A stretch of 64,000 nucleotides of DNA, taken from Lumbricus terrestris. Taxonomy: Eukaryota > Annelida > Clitellata > Crassiclitellata > Lumbricidae. Made by a program: the position numbers and the translations under genes. Below, in pieces: positions 48,790 to 64,000 of the stretch. A model generated the notes under the pieces. That model was not told the origin of the DNA, did not search any database, and was given only the letters and a program-made list of their open reading frames with translations. The number at the start of each line of letters is the position of its first letter. Positions within the stretch are counted from its first letter, which is position 1. Where the stretch lies: the NCBI GenBank assembly GCA_949752735.1, contig OX457036.1, positions 87,211,487 to 87,275,486 on the forward strand. The letters are read 5' to 3'.

Positions 48790-51700
48790 GCTGTTACTCG
48801 TTGTCCATTTGGAACATCCCGCAGCTAGTAGTCTAAAAACAAATACAGTACGGATGCAATATTTTCACTGCACAAAAACCATTATTCGTATCTTTCAATG
48901 AGATGATCGAGGAAAATATTGCAACTGAAAAATTGTTGCTTGTGAAGCATATCAACAGGTCATTAGTCCGCGATTAGGCTGTCTGTCTTCTTCATCGGTT
49001 TGAACTTGTGGATATTGAAAATAATTATGAAGACCTGGATTCGATGCTCCACCAATTGATGACTCCTGCAACAGAAAATGACGTGATACATTATTTTTGC
49101 AATTTTCAATACTGTGACATTAATTAACTAATTTCTTCTATTTACCTCTTTTGGCTGTATAGGCCATGGTTGTAGATCGAGGATCAAGGCGACTTCGGAT
49201 TAGAGTTTTCGTGTCTGAACTTTGAATTCTGTGTTTTGTCTTTTTGTACTTTGCCATGCACTTAAACTGCACAAATTTCAAATAGGAAAGAGAAGAGTGA
49301 AAGCATGCACTCAGCAATGCACCAAGACGATGCTCTATCGCACCATGCAAGATACAATTATTTACAAGCAGGCCTATTATATGCAATCACAAGAAGTCAA
49401 TTAACTAATAATACAAAAACTGAACTGAACTGAAAAACGTTTGATTCCTAGATTCAAAATTGCTCTGGGATCCGACAAACTAATGAATTAGCAAAACTGC
49501 AGCCCCTCTGCGAGATATACAGGTCGACAATAGGTCGTTTGTCAATAATAGATCATGCGACTCATGCCTTGTCGAGAGTGAAGAGGAAAGCATTAATAAC
49601 ACTGGGGTAGTCTATGAAGGAAACGGATCCACAAGAAGACGAATTTGTGGAGATCTGACCATCACTGGATTTCAACAGCATCTAGAGCTGTGCGTGTATT
49701 ATTTTATTTCAATCAATATACTTTATTAATCACCGCGTGGCCTACACTTGGTATATGCACATAATTCAGATGGTCACATGTAATGACGTGAATAGGTGAA
49801 CCCAGAGATTCATAACCTTCATGCGCCATATATGCCACACTATACACATGGTCGCCCGTAGCCATTTTTGCAAGAGCGGGCAGAATACAATCGTCACAAT
49901 TACATTTTTTGCAATAGCTTTAAATGCAAAAAGCGGATAATTAAAAACATGGATATTTTTTAGAGATGTTTCTAAATGCAAATTTCCCAGTTACACTTGT
50001 GCATTGTTGGTAACATTGGCGCCTTGATTAGCACTAGGAAATTTGTTAAAAACCAAGAATTTTCGAATCGATGAACAATGGTATGGTCAAGGAAGGGCGG
50101 ATACAGAAATTCTCGGAGGGGGCAAAATAATTTTGTTTGATGATTGCAGGAAAAAATCTGATGACATTTTTTTAGTCGTTTCGTCGAAATGTCTGGAAAA
50201 TATACTAATTTTCAATTTCTTCAGTCATCAGTCATCTGGTCGACGTAATCTCTGCAAGCGATGAAATACATGTAATATAGCCGCTTCATTAATGCTTGTT
50301 GAAACCAAATGGAGAGGGCACGTCCTATGGACTTTTGAAATCATGGTCACCCTGGATCCGCCCCTGGGTAGGCTTATGTTATAGGCCTTAAAAGGTGCGT
50401 TGGATAGGCCCATACTTCGAACAGTTCGCTTCTGCAGAGTAACCGTTGTCAAAATGGATAAACAACCAGTCTATGGCACGGTGGTAACTAATCATTGTAG
50501 CATGTAGATCAATTTGCCTAAACCAGAACATGTTACGCCTTACGCATCTTTTCCAAATTCCAATCGCCAGTCTCTTAAAATTAATTAAATTTGTTTCTTA
50601 CAGAGCATGTTAGCTTACTATTTCTTTCAAGTAGATTTAAACTTATGTGGCTAAACATTATAAGAAGAAACTAACTAAATTATCAGGTTGATTGTCAACG
50701 ATAACGCAATTTGCATATATGCACATCAAGCACATCAATACCTGTCTGTTCTCAAGGGGCATTGAACACAGGGCGCGCTTCTGAACGGTTCACCCTACTA
50801 GAGACGCTTTACAAAGTCATGTTCAAAATTCAATACAATTCAAAGGTTTTCAAGTCAGTACGCCGTGTTGCTCAATGTAGCATTAAATCGAAGCCTTGTC
50901 TGTCGTAAGCGAAGAGGGTGGACTGAGGGGAATTATTATTAAGCCTATTGTCAGCTCGATCGAAATTCCAGTGGTTCATATAATTTGTATAACACAAGAA
51001 TATAAACAATAGTCATCAAACGCTTTTGTATTCAGTCGATGCTGTCTCTCCATGATCCTCTTCAGGTTTCATGAATAATGGTATTCCTTATAAACGATAG
51101 GCCTATGCGTTTTCGGAGATATTTTGACTCAACAAAGGAATGCAATAAAACCTCACATGCAGGCTATTATTATTGCCCTACTTCAGTATGCAAGCATTAA
51201 TTGGATAAAATTAATCATTCTTTATCAAATAGATTGTGACCAGCATTGAGACTTTCCAGCCACAGAGATTGCGCTTAAATGACGGTTTTGCAGAGAGCAA
51301 AGCATATATTATGAAATTGTGAATTACTGCGTGTAGCCTATTGTATGGGCACGAATTGTCAGAAGATGTAGTATGATGGCTATCGTCTGAAACGACCAAG
51401 CGTAGGCCTATATTACATCCGAAAATCTGTTTATCAATAGGAGTCTCCTATTAGGCTATTCGAATATGTGGAAGTCGGAGACTAGCGCTCTATTGTGTTC
51501 TCGTTGGTGGCTTTAAAAGATTTCCGAAAGGTCTCAGCCGACCAACTACACAATAGGCTACACATGAAAGAAAAATGTAGATTGTTCTCTAGCTATAGAA
51601 TTTCATTAAAATTTTCATGGACACATTTTGTGTCACGACATTTGAGACTGTGACAACGCAGCATAGTCTTTGTTTAAGACTTTGGGTTTCATATAAAAAT

Positions 51701-52281
51701 AATTCAAGATCACCGTCGCAATCATAGTTCGATCGGAATGTCAACAACTGTCATCGATAAGTTTTGGTTTTATTGGTAAGAGTGTATTTAATCGAATTTA
51801 ATTGATGGTTCGTTACAGCATTATTATTCTTGATCAATAACTTCAAATTTTACATGGATCATATTCATCGACTCAGCTTCCGCTAGACAAGAATTCGGCA
51901 AGTTCAATTCGTTTCATCAATCACGCTTCTGTTTAGGCAGGAATTTTTTCCATCAAAATCACTTCTATTTAATTAAAAATATTGTTCATCAAACCAGCTT
52001 CGTATTCAGCGATATTGCTTTGATAAACGCCACTTCCATTTCAGTAAAAATTATTTTTATTGTTCCCACCTCTATTTTGCAAGAACTATTTTCGTCATTC
52101 CAACATGTATCTGATAAGTACTCAAACCCATGCAATGGCGAATAATTAATTAGATAGGCCTACGCTAAAATGCATTTGTACCGTTTTATTCATAAAGCAC
52201 TTGAACTGATCTGATGGGTTTTGTTTCTTACGTGTCAAAGATTTACCAGGCAACACGGGTCAATGAAATCTTAGTTTGGCC
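48790..52281. other. Spacer between genes D and E
   Basis: Noncoding. Homologous to the sequence downstream of gene E. Contains two hAT-like MITE candidates and no recognisable gene. Confidence 0.5.
50088..50366. mobile_element. Probable hAT-like MITE
   Basis: Ends CAAGGAAGGGCGGATACAG and CCTGGATCCGCCCCTG, related to 44936-45300. Flanking octamers GGTATGGT/GGTAGGCT match at 6 of 8. Confidence 0.5.
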
Positions 52282-52575
52282 CATGGGCGGCCGCAGAAAT
52301 TTTGCAGGTGGGGGCAGAACACATTGGCTAGCCTACGGTTTTAATTTTTTTAGCAGGATATGGAAATTCAAAACAGAATATTAAGAATACGAGTATTTTT
52401 TCACAGAGTTTTCTAAATTCAAGTTTCTCAGTCTTATTTTGCGCATCGTTAGTAAAATATTTGCACTTTAGTGCGAAGAAATGGTAAAAACCAAAATTAG
52501 TGGTTAAAAAATAGGAAAATCAATTTTCCAGGGTGGGGCAAGTGTTCCTCTTGCCCCTATGTGCGGGTGCCCATG
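52282..52575. mobile_element. hAT-like MITE upstream of gene E
   Basis: Ends CATGGGCGGCCGCA and GTGCGGGTGCCCATG. Flanks GTTTGGCC/GTTTGGCT agree at 7 of 8. Confidence 0.65.
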
Positions 52576-52792
52576 GTTTGGCTGTTCTTATCACAGAAAC
52601 TCTTGCTATGTAGTCCTAGGTTAATTAGGCCTATATAGCCTATATTCTGTAAAACACAATCTTCTGCTGTATTAAGGAATTCAATTTTGGCAGGATGCCC
52701 AGCGGATTTAATATTTTATTAGTTCAAAGTTTACCGGAAATGCGATACTGGTCCGTCTCGCCCTAGTTCCCCTAAATGTAGATTTTTAAAGT

Positions 52793-52799
52793 TATAAAA
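52793..52799 (+). promoter_or_regulatory. TATA-like element upstream of gene E
   Basis: TATAAAA, 56-62 bases before the ATG in an AT-rich stretch, so it could be chance. Confidence 0.3.
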
Positions 52800-52821
52800 T
52801 TAATTATGGAAAAAAAGCCAG

Positions 52822-52840
52822 CGCTTGTTTTCTATTGTAG
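52822..52840 (+). promoter_or_regulatory. Possible 3' splice acceptor before gene E start
   Basis: GCTTGTTTTCTATTGTAG followed by AATACTGA, 14 bases before the ATG. A convincing pyrimidine tract and AG. Confidence 0.42.
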
Positions 52841-52854
52841 AATACTGAAGAGCA

Positions 52855-57879
<5,025 letters not shown>

Positions 57880-57906
57880 GACCACAATATCGCTCATTGA
57901 TTAACA

Positions 57907-57912
57907 ATTAAA
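57907..57912 (+). terminator. Gene E poly(A) signal candidate
   Basis: ATTAAA 28 bp after the stop. A canonical AATAAA follows at 58037-58042 and may be the one used. Confidence 0.35.
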
Positions 57913-58135
57913 CGAAGTTGTTCTTTGTCCTGCTGAATTTTCGGCACTTGACAGAAACTCACCTGAAGACTATAACACAGTAGAAATCTGTTTTTCAGTG
58001 CACCAAATAATTAATGAAATCTTAGATGAACTTATAAATAAAAGTATTTGAACTGAACACAGTCTGTTGGTTATAAAGCATTTCAACAAATTATTAATCC
58101 ACTATAAAAAATATATGGGAAAAGATTAATATGAA

Positions 58136-58275
58136 GATAAAGACAGATGATGCTAGACTGGATGATGGAGGACGGATACGAGAAACCCAACGAAAAGACA
58201 CAGCGGAGGTAGGAGTGGCGACTTTGAACATTCGAACATGCCTTAGAGGCAGAGAGCCCGAAGAAGAAGAAAAAG
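58136..58275 (+). pseudogene. Probable LINE C-terminal relic
   Basis: ATGATGCTAGACTGGATGATGG and GAGTGGCGACTTTGAACAT parallel 56850-56950. Interrupted frame. Confidence 0.35.
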
Positions 58276-58967
58276 TCTTTCTTAACGGTTTGAACTTTTA
58301 GATATTGACCTTATAAAGACCTGGTTTCGACGCTCCAGCAATTGTTGGTTTACACGTGCATCAGACAAGACATGGTACAAACAAATTGCTTCAGTATATG
58401 CAATTGCTATGACAATAAATTCATGCAGTTAACTTTAATCAATTACTTCTATTCACTTATTAATTTTTGGTTGTATTGGCATTGCTGGTTGAAATATCGT
58501 GAAGCAACTTGGGCGTTTAAAGTTTGTGCATCTGAACTTTGGTTTATGCGTTTTGTCTTTTCGTGCTTGGCCATGCACCTTGATATAACCAGTACAAATT
58601 TCAACTAGAAAAAAGAGATGAAAGTAAGTAACCTATGCACTCTTCTGCAATACAATACGACAATGCTCCATCGCACAAGGATGCAATTATGTACATAAAA
58701 TTACAGGCCTATATGCGATCACAAGAAGTAAGTAATAATACAAATGCTATTAGGCCTATTCCCAGATTCCATATTGCTCTCATTGGTCTGCGTATAATCC
58801 AAAAAATCACGAAGAAAATTCTTAAAACAGGAGCGGTTTATGAAGGAAATGAATCCTCAAGAAGATGAATAGGCCTACGTGGAGAAGTGGAAAACTGACC
58901 ACCACAGGGTTTCAACAGCGTCAAGATTTGTCCATGTCTTTTTTCGATCAGTCAATCAATCAATATA

Positions 58968-60586
58968 CAGGGTGCGGCAAAAAATGATCCATTGCGAAAA
59001 TTGCGATTTCTCGAAAACCACTGAATATTTTGTGACAAATATTTCCATTCTCATTCGTAACATATGTTTGCATATTATTTGAAAATTTGATGCCAGTATC
59101 TTTATATTTGTGATCAGAAGAAAGAACTGCATTTTTTAAACTGTAGCCTACACGGCATTCACGAAATAGGAAATCATATTTTTACATAAAGTAGCCTGCG
59201 GTGTGCCATAATTACGTCATTTCCGCTTCATCGACAAATGGCCGCCAAATTCCCCAGCAGTGATGCCACAGCTGGGTTTTTTCCACTAGATCTGGGTTTT
59301 TTGGCCTTCGTCTGGGTTTCTGGTTTTTTTTGGGCAAGATCTGGGTTTATTTTGGTGAGTTGACATTTTGTACTTACAACACATGAATATTCTGTGAAAT
59401 TCAATGTTAAATGGTTGTTATACATAATTTTTTCACTAATTTTAATTTTAAACTCCACAGTCAAGATCTCATGTTGTCAATTCACAAATAATTTATAACC
59501 TGAAGAATAGTTCTGCACAGAAATAAACCATTTTGACATTTCAAAATAGATCAGGCCACTCGTCCCTTTCCTTGTAAAGCCTCAATAACATGCATATACT
59601 GTAACTGTTATACACTGTAGGTCAGGTCAATCCTATAGTGGTATTATAGCCAAGTTGTTGCAGAGTATTAATGTTCTAGACTAGGTGTTTAAAGCGTTGG
59701 ATTGTTGGTGTATTAAGAAAATTTGGCTGGAAACCTCCGACAACTTTAAAACTTTGCAAGCTTAAGCCACGTGTGTTATGTGCTTAGGGCTTAGGCTACA
59801 ATTCTGGTAGACTCAACCCGCTGCGCATGCGCACACAAATATATCGATTGAGCTTACTGTCAGTATGGATCCCGGGTCTCTGACAACTTTGACAATTGAT
59901 ACTTTTAAAGTTGTAATTACATTTTATTCGACTCTTTTTACGAAAATTTTGTTTATCCTCATGCGAATAAGCGAAAAACCAACTTAATTTGAACAAAGGG
60001 GGTCTAAAATAGCTTATATGAATAGTCTGGGTTTTTCTGGGGGTTTTTCGGAAGAAAATCTGGGTTTATTTCAGAAACCTCAGTGGCAACACTGTTCCCC
60101 AGATATGAACCCACTCGACTATGCTGTCTGGGGTGCAATGCTTGAGACCTACAACAAAACTTACCACAAAGCGGAAGAACATTCCTGAACTGAAAAATAC
60201 GCTGCAATTCACCTGGAATGACTTGCCACTTGAGACCATTCAGAAGTCTGTTCTGGGCTTTCGAAAAGTCTGCAAGCTTGCGTAAAAGCAAACGGTAGTC
60301 ACTTCGAACATTAATTGCACAAACTTAGCACTTGGCCTAATCTTATCAATAACAATAAGTAACCTCGTTACTTATTGCTGTCAATTAATGTCTGCTGAAA
60401 CGAAAATAACATTTTTTCACTTCATAGTTGCACCATTTTGGTTTTCATGATTCGAATTTCATTAGATTTAGCCAAGCTGTAGAAAGCTATGTGTCAAATA
60501 GACTGGCAAAATTTTGTAACAAAATATTCAGCGGTTTTCGAGAAATCGCACTTTTTGTAATGGATTTTTTTTCCGGCCGCACCCTG
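58968..60586 (+). mobile_element. Decayed mariner-like element
   Basis: Long inverted ends start CAGGGTGCGGCAAAAAATG on the left and read CAGGGTGCGGCCGG from the right, both followed by GCGATTTCTCGAAAACC. A TA precedes the left end. Inside, after skipping a nested hAT, is a mariner transposase C-terminus (FIDKW, WPPNSPDMNPLDYAVW with the third catalytic Asp, then ETIQKSVLGFRKVC). The N-terminal half is deleted. Confidence 0.8.
59258..60094. mobile_element. hAT element nested in the mariner
   Basis: 837 bp, ends CAGTGATGCCAC and GTGGCAACACTG, perfect 8-bp duplication TTCCCCAG (59250-59257, 60095-60102). Subterminal TCTGGGTTT repeats on both sides. No transposase recognised inside. Confidence 0.85.
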
Positions 60587-60845
60587 CATATTGAATCAGT
60601 TATCGATCACTTTGTACATGTAGCATAACCATGTAATTCAGATGCGAACATGTAATGGCGTCAATAGGATTAGGTAAACCAAATGGAACGTTCCGCTCAC
60701 AGGGTCGCCCAAATTACATCAAAGACCAATCACTCAATTATAGTCTATGTGCAACTCCATACATGACATTGTACAATGTACATGTACATCATTAAACAGT
60801 CACATAATTATTATGGTGAACACATTTTTGTGTTACATTAGCAAG

Positions 60846-61002
60846 ATTTGTTTGTTTGTTTGTATGCACACTTGTTATAGCGCCTCTTCCAGCCCTCAAC
60901 CGCTACTCAGAGGCGCTCCCGACTACAGCGCGGACACTGCATCGGAGTTTCACGTCAAAGCGCTGAGCAATTGCGAGTGAAGGACTTGCCCAAGGTCCCT
61001 AA
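60846..61002 (-). mobile_element. SINE fragment with GTTT tail
   Basis: TTGTTTGTTTG, then TTATAGCGCCTCTTCC, AGAGGCGCTCCCGAC and CGAGTGAAGGACTTGCCCAAGG. The tRNA head is missing after GGTCCCT. Confidence 0.65.
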
Positions 61003-62440
61003 GATGTATCAGAGTATACTGAATGCGATACAAAAAAGTGATCAAAACGCAAAGTGCAAGTGGAAAACAAGACACTTTCTGTATGTTGATAATTGCAGCT
61101 AAAAGACATAATTTGACTTTGTATTAAATTAGTATATTGAAGACACACCATTAAGTTCAATTGGCAGAGAATTCTACAATAATGGTCCACGTAATTATTA
61201 TATTACACTAGCCTACTATCCAGAAGTGGTGAGAACACCTCGTTGGTGGAACTTACTTCCTGATCGCGTATATATGGTTGTGTACCTCTGAATATTTGGC
61301 ATTGGCAGTGCTTAAAGTGCGGCTGGATGGTCATGGACGGCATCCATGCACTTATTTAAAATCTGCACACCGTCCTGCCACTTATTATAGGCCAGCACAG
61401 CCTGGCAAGGTAAGGGGCGTCCAGTACTTTCTTTTTCTACACTTTAGGCATTGAGTATTGGTCTTAAAAGGTGCATTGCATGCAATTCAAACAGCTGGAT
61501 TCTGCAGATTTGTCACAATGGTTGTATGGTACACTAACAAATAAACGTCGTGTCGATAAAATTTGCTAAAGCAGAACGCATCACAGAGCATCTTTTTCAA
61601 ATTTAAATCGCCAATTTCTTAAAAGTAATCTAAATCTGTGCTTATAGAGCATGCTATTTTACCATTTCCTTCAAGTAGATTCAATCTATGTTGTAAAGAA
61701 TAATTATCGGAACTGAATAACTTATCATAATCAATGATAATAGCACCATTTGCACATGCACATCAAGAACATCAAAACCTGTTTGTTCTCAATGGGTCTA
61801 GTGCTCTGAAAGCGCATCTGAACGGTTCGCCCGACTATAGATACGTTTTACAAAAACAAAACAATGCGCCGTTTGGGGCTGCTTGGTGGGTAATGCAGAT
61901 CTATGCAGGCCTAGTTTTAAATAGATGAACACTTGTAACGGCATGGCTGTGTTACGGAGCCATAATAATTATTATAAATTGTTGTTATTAATAATAATTA
62001 TAATAATAAATCTAAACGTTGCTTGCCTTAAGCGAAGACCGTGTCGCTTGACTGAGGAGTTTAAACTGAAATGGTCAGATAAAATACCTAGCTGTTCACA
62101 TAGGCCGATATATATATATATAATTATATATATATATGTACAAAACGTGAAGAATACGAAAGTGGTCATCAAAACCCTATTATATTCTGTCGATTCTGCA
62201 TCTATTGCCCCTTGAAATTCATTGCATAGTGATGTTCGTTGTAAGCTATGCGATTTCCGGAGGTATTTCGGCACAACACAGTGATGCAAGACCTCGCATG
62301 TCGACTACTTCAGTAAGAATCAGTATGCAGGCATTAATTAAATAAATCATTCATTTTCTAATAGATTGCGACAGCACTAAGGCTTTGCAGTTACATAGAT
62401 TGCGTAGAACTTCCGGTTTTGCCTAGAGTTTCCAACCAGA

Positions 62441-62882
62441 CAGCAGTGCATATATTAAGAAGCGATGAATTATTACCTGTTGCGGGTATTGTCCGACCAT
62501 GAGTGTTCAGAAACTACAAGCCTGGTTGAACATCGGCTCAAAACGGCTAAGCATACAATTATTTCGTCTAAAATCCTATCAAAAACAGTCTTATATTCAC
62601 TAACAATGTCGGATGCTAGAGCTCTATTATAATCCATGCTGTTGGTAGCTTTGACAGACAGCAGTGCATATATTAAGAAGCGATGAATTATTACCTGTTG
62701 CGGGTATTGTCTGACCATGAGTGTTCAGAAACTACAGGCCTGGTTGAACATCGGCTCAAAACGGCTAAGCATACAATAATTATTATTGCGTCTAAAATCC
62801 TATCAAAAACAGTCTTATATTCACTAACAATGTCGGATGCTAGAGCTCCATTATAATCCATGCTGTTGGTAGCTTTGACAGA
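62441..62882 (+). repeat. 218-bp tandem duplication
   Basis: Units start CAGCAGTGCATATATTAAG at 62441 and 62659. A third partial unit starts at 62883 (CAGCAGGGCACATATTAGG). The second unit has a 6-bp insertion. Confidence 0.85.
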
Positions 62883-63448
62883 CAGCAGGGCACATATTAG
62901 GAAGCCGCGAATTAGGCGCTACTGCGTGTACTTTGTACGTTGCACTTTGAAAATTTTCTGAAAGGTCTTTGCCGACCAGCTACACACAGTAATATGCTAT
63001 AGATTGTTCTCCTAGATAGATATAAAATATCATTAAAAAATAATTTAGAGACACAGTTTGCGTTACGACATTTGAGGCTGTGACAACTTAAAATGTGTGT
63101 TTCGACTTTAGATTTCATATAGCAGTTATTCCAGATGACCATCACAATCTTAGTTTGAGCGGATTGTCAACTGACAACAGAAAAACTGGGCTTAAGACTT
63201 TCATGTAGCAGTAATCCAAGATCAGCTTAAGACCATTATAATATGCCATTGCAATTATAGTTTGAGCGGAATTTCTACTGTCATCGGTAAGCAGGCTACT
63301 ATGGTTTTCTTAATTAATACAACACTAAGCAAGAATTTATACTTGAGCTGATAGTAGTATTTCTTGCGTGTCAACGATTTGCGTAGTAGGCTATAATAGA
63401 GTACTATACTCGGCAGTGTGGATCAATGACAGTTTTATACTAACTGTT

Positions 63449-63590
63449 CTTACCACCCGGACTCGATCCGGACCACCTTCGGACAACTCTTACAGACAAC
63501 CTAATGACTTGGTTCAGCGCTCGCGAATAAGCTGGTGCCCCGCGCTTGGCTTTCGAGTAGCGCTTTAGAAGTGTGGAGATTACGATAACG
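63449..63590 (+). mobile_element. LINE 3' UTR fragment
   Basis: Matches 7690-7842: AATAAGCTGGTGCCCCGCGC, GAGTAGCGCTTTAGAAG, then a GATTACGATAACG tail. Confidence 0.6.
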
Positions 63591-64000
63591 GTCACGATAT
63601 CCTGAAAGTGCTTTATTCAGCTATGTAGGCTAATAATTATTATATATGCCTAATACTTGCTCTAGCCCAATATCCTTTCAAATTTGTTTCTGTAACCTTG
63701 GAGTTTTCTTCACAACGTCTTAATAATTGGAGGCATGAGATAAACGGCAGAGATTAAGACCAAATGTCTTGAACCACTGTAGTCCTACGCTTTGCGGCAT
63801 CGGTAGGCCTACCTCTGGTGTGAAAAATAAATGGATGATGTGTTTCAATTGTGATCCGACTGGATTTGTGTCATTCGTCCTGTGCAACTGTTTTAATGTC
63901 GGTACAACGAATAGGCTAGTCGTTTTGTATTTCTGAGTGAATTTCGCTTGATCTACATCTTCTCTAACTGTTTTTGTTCACCAGTTGATTTGGGGAATTG

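Larger units (their letters stand above)
43013..52600 (+). repeat. Left copy of the D/E duplication unit
   Basis: Gene D plus spacer. The spacer at about 48.8-52.1 kb resembles 57.9-63.3 kb after gene E (for example the GAACGGTTC block at 50.79 and 61.83 kb, and the TTAATTAAATAAA-type block at 51.2 and 62.34 kb). Much more diverged than A/B. Confidence 0.6.
61003..64000. other. Spacer downstream of gene E
   Basis: Homologous in part to the spacer between D and E (up to about 63.35 kb). Noncoding, with a tandem duplication and a LINE tail. The last 400 bp are unique and show nothing recognisable. Confidence 0.5.

Noticed and set aside
59796..60291. Minus-strand frames in the mariner region
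   Set aside because: They run antisense across the nested hAT and the mariner transposase remnant.

Overview
This window is nuclear DNA of an animal, most likely a marine invertebrate. It has spliced GT-AG genes, tRNA-derived SINEs, CR1/L2-type LINEs, hAT MITEs, a mariner, a Helitron and many simple repeats, and nothing bacterial. The phylum cannot be fixed from sequence alone. The protein architecture recalls gastropod immunoglobulin-lectin families (FREP/CREP), but a lophotrochozoan or an invertebrate deuterostome would both fit.

The window is dominated by one head-to-tail cluster of five intact paralogous genes, all on the + strand, called A to E here: A 1748-11553, B 16943-26744, C 33776-40434, D 43089-48755, E 52855-57879. 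Each has the same five coding exons: (1) signal peptide plus a six-cysteine PAN/apple-like domain; (2) an Ig-like domain with an extra cysteine pair; (3) a second, sequon-rich Ig-like domain; (4) and (5) the two halves of a long-form C-type lectin domain (CTLD) ending in a conserved CEYGPF-stop. All splice junctions are GT-AG and phase-consistent (0,1,1,1), giving predicted secreted proteins of 451 (A, B, C), 458 (D) and 453 (E) residues. The CTLD carries QPD and WND motifs, which predicts Ca2+-dependent galactose-type binding. A-C keep the acidic residue expected between them; D and E have lost it. A role as a family of diversified soluble recognition lectins is an inference.

The cluster grew by segmental duplication at two levels. 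A and B lie in a unit of about 15.2 kb that is nearly identical from about 4.74 to 12.1 kb but visibly diverged in the PAN/Ig1 half and at the 3' flank. C is an older relative of A/B that shares the upstream flank. D and E form a second unit of about 9.8 kb. The flank after E repeats the D-E spacer, so a sixth gene is expected just beyond the right edge.

Introns and spacers hold layers of transposons. Several are delimited to the base by 8-bp target-site duplications (hAT-like). Others are a 1.15-kb non-autonomous Helitron with a G-rich core (28022-29176), a decayed mariner split by a hAT exactly in its WPPNSPD motif (58968-60586), LINE fragments abutting splice sites in genes C and E, and minisatellites. 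No other convincing protein-coding gene was found.
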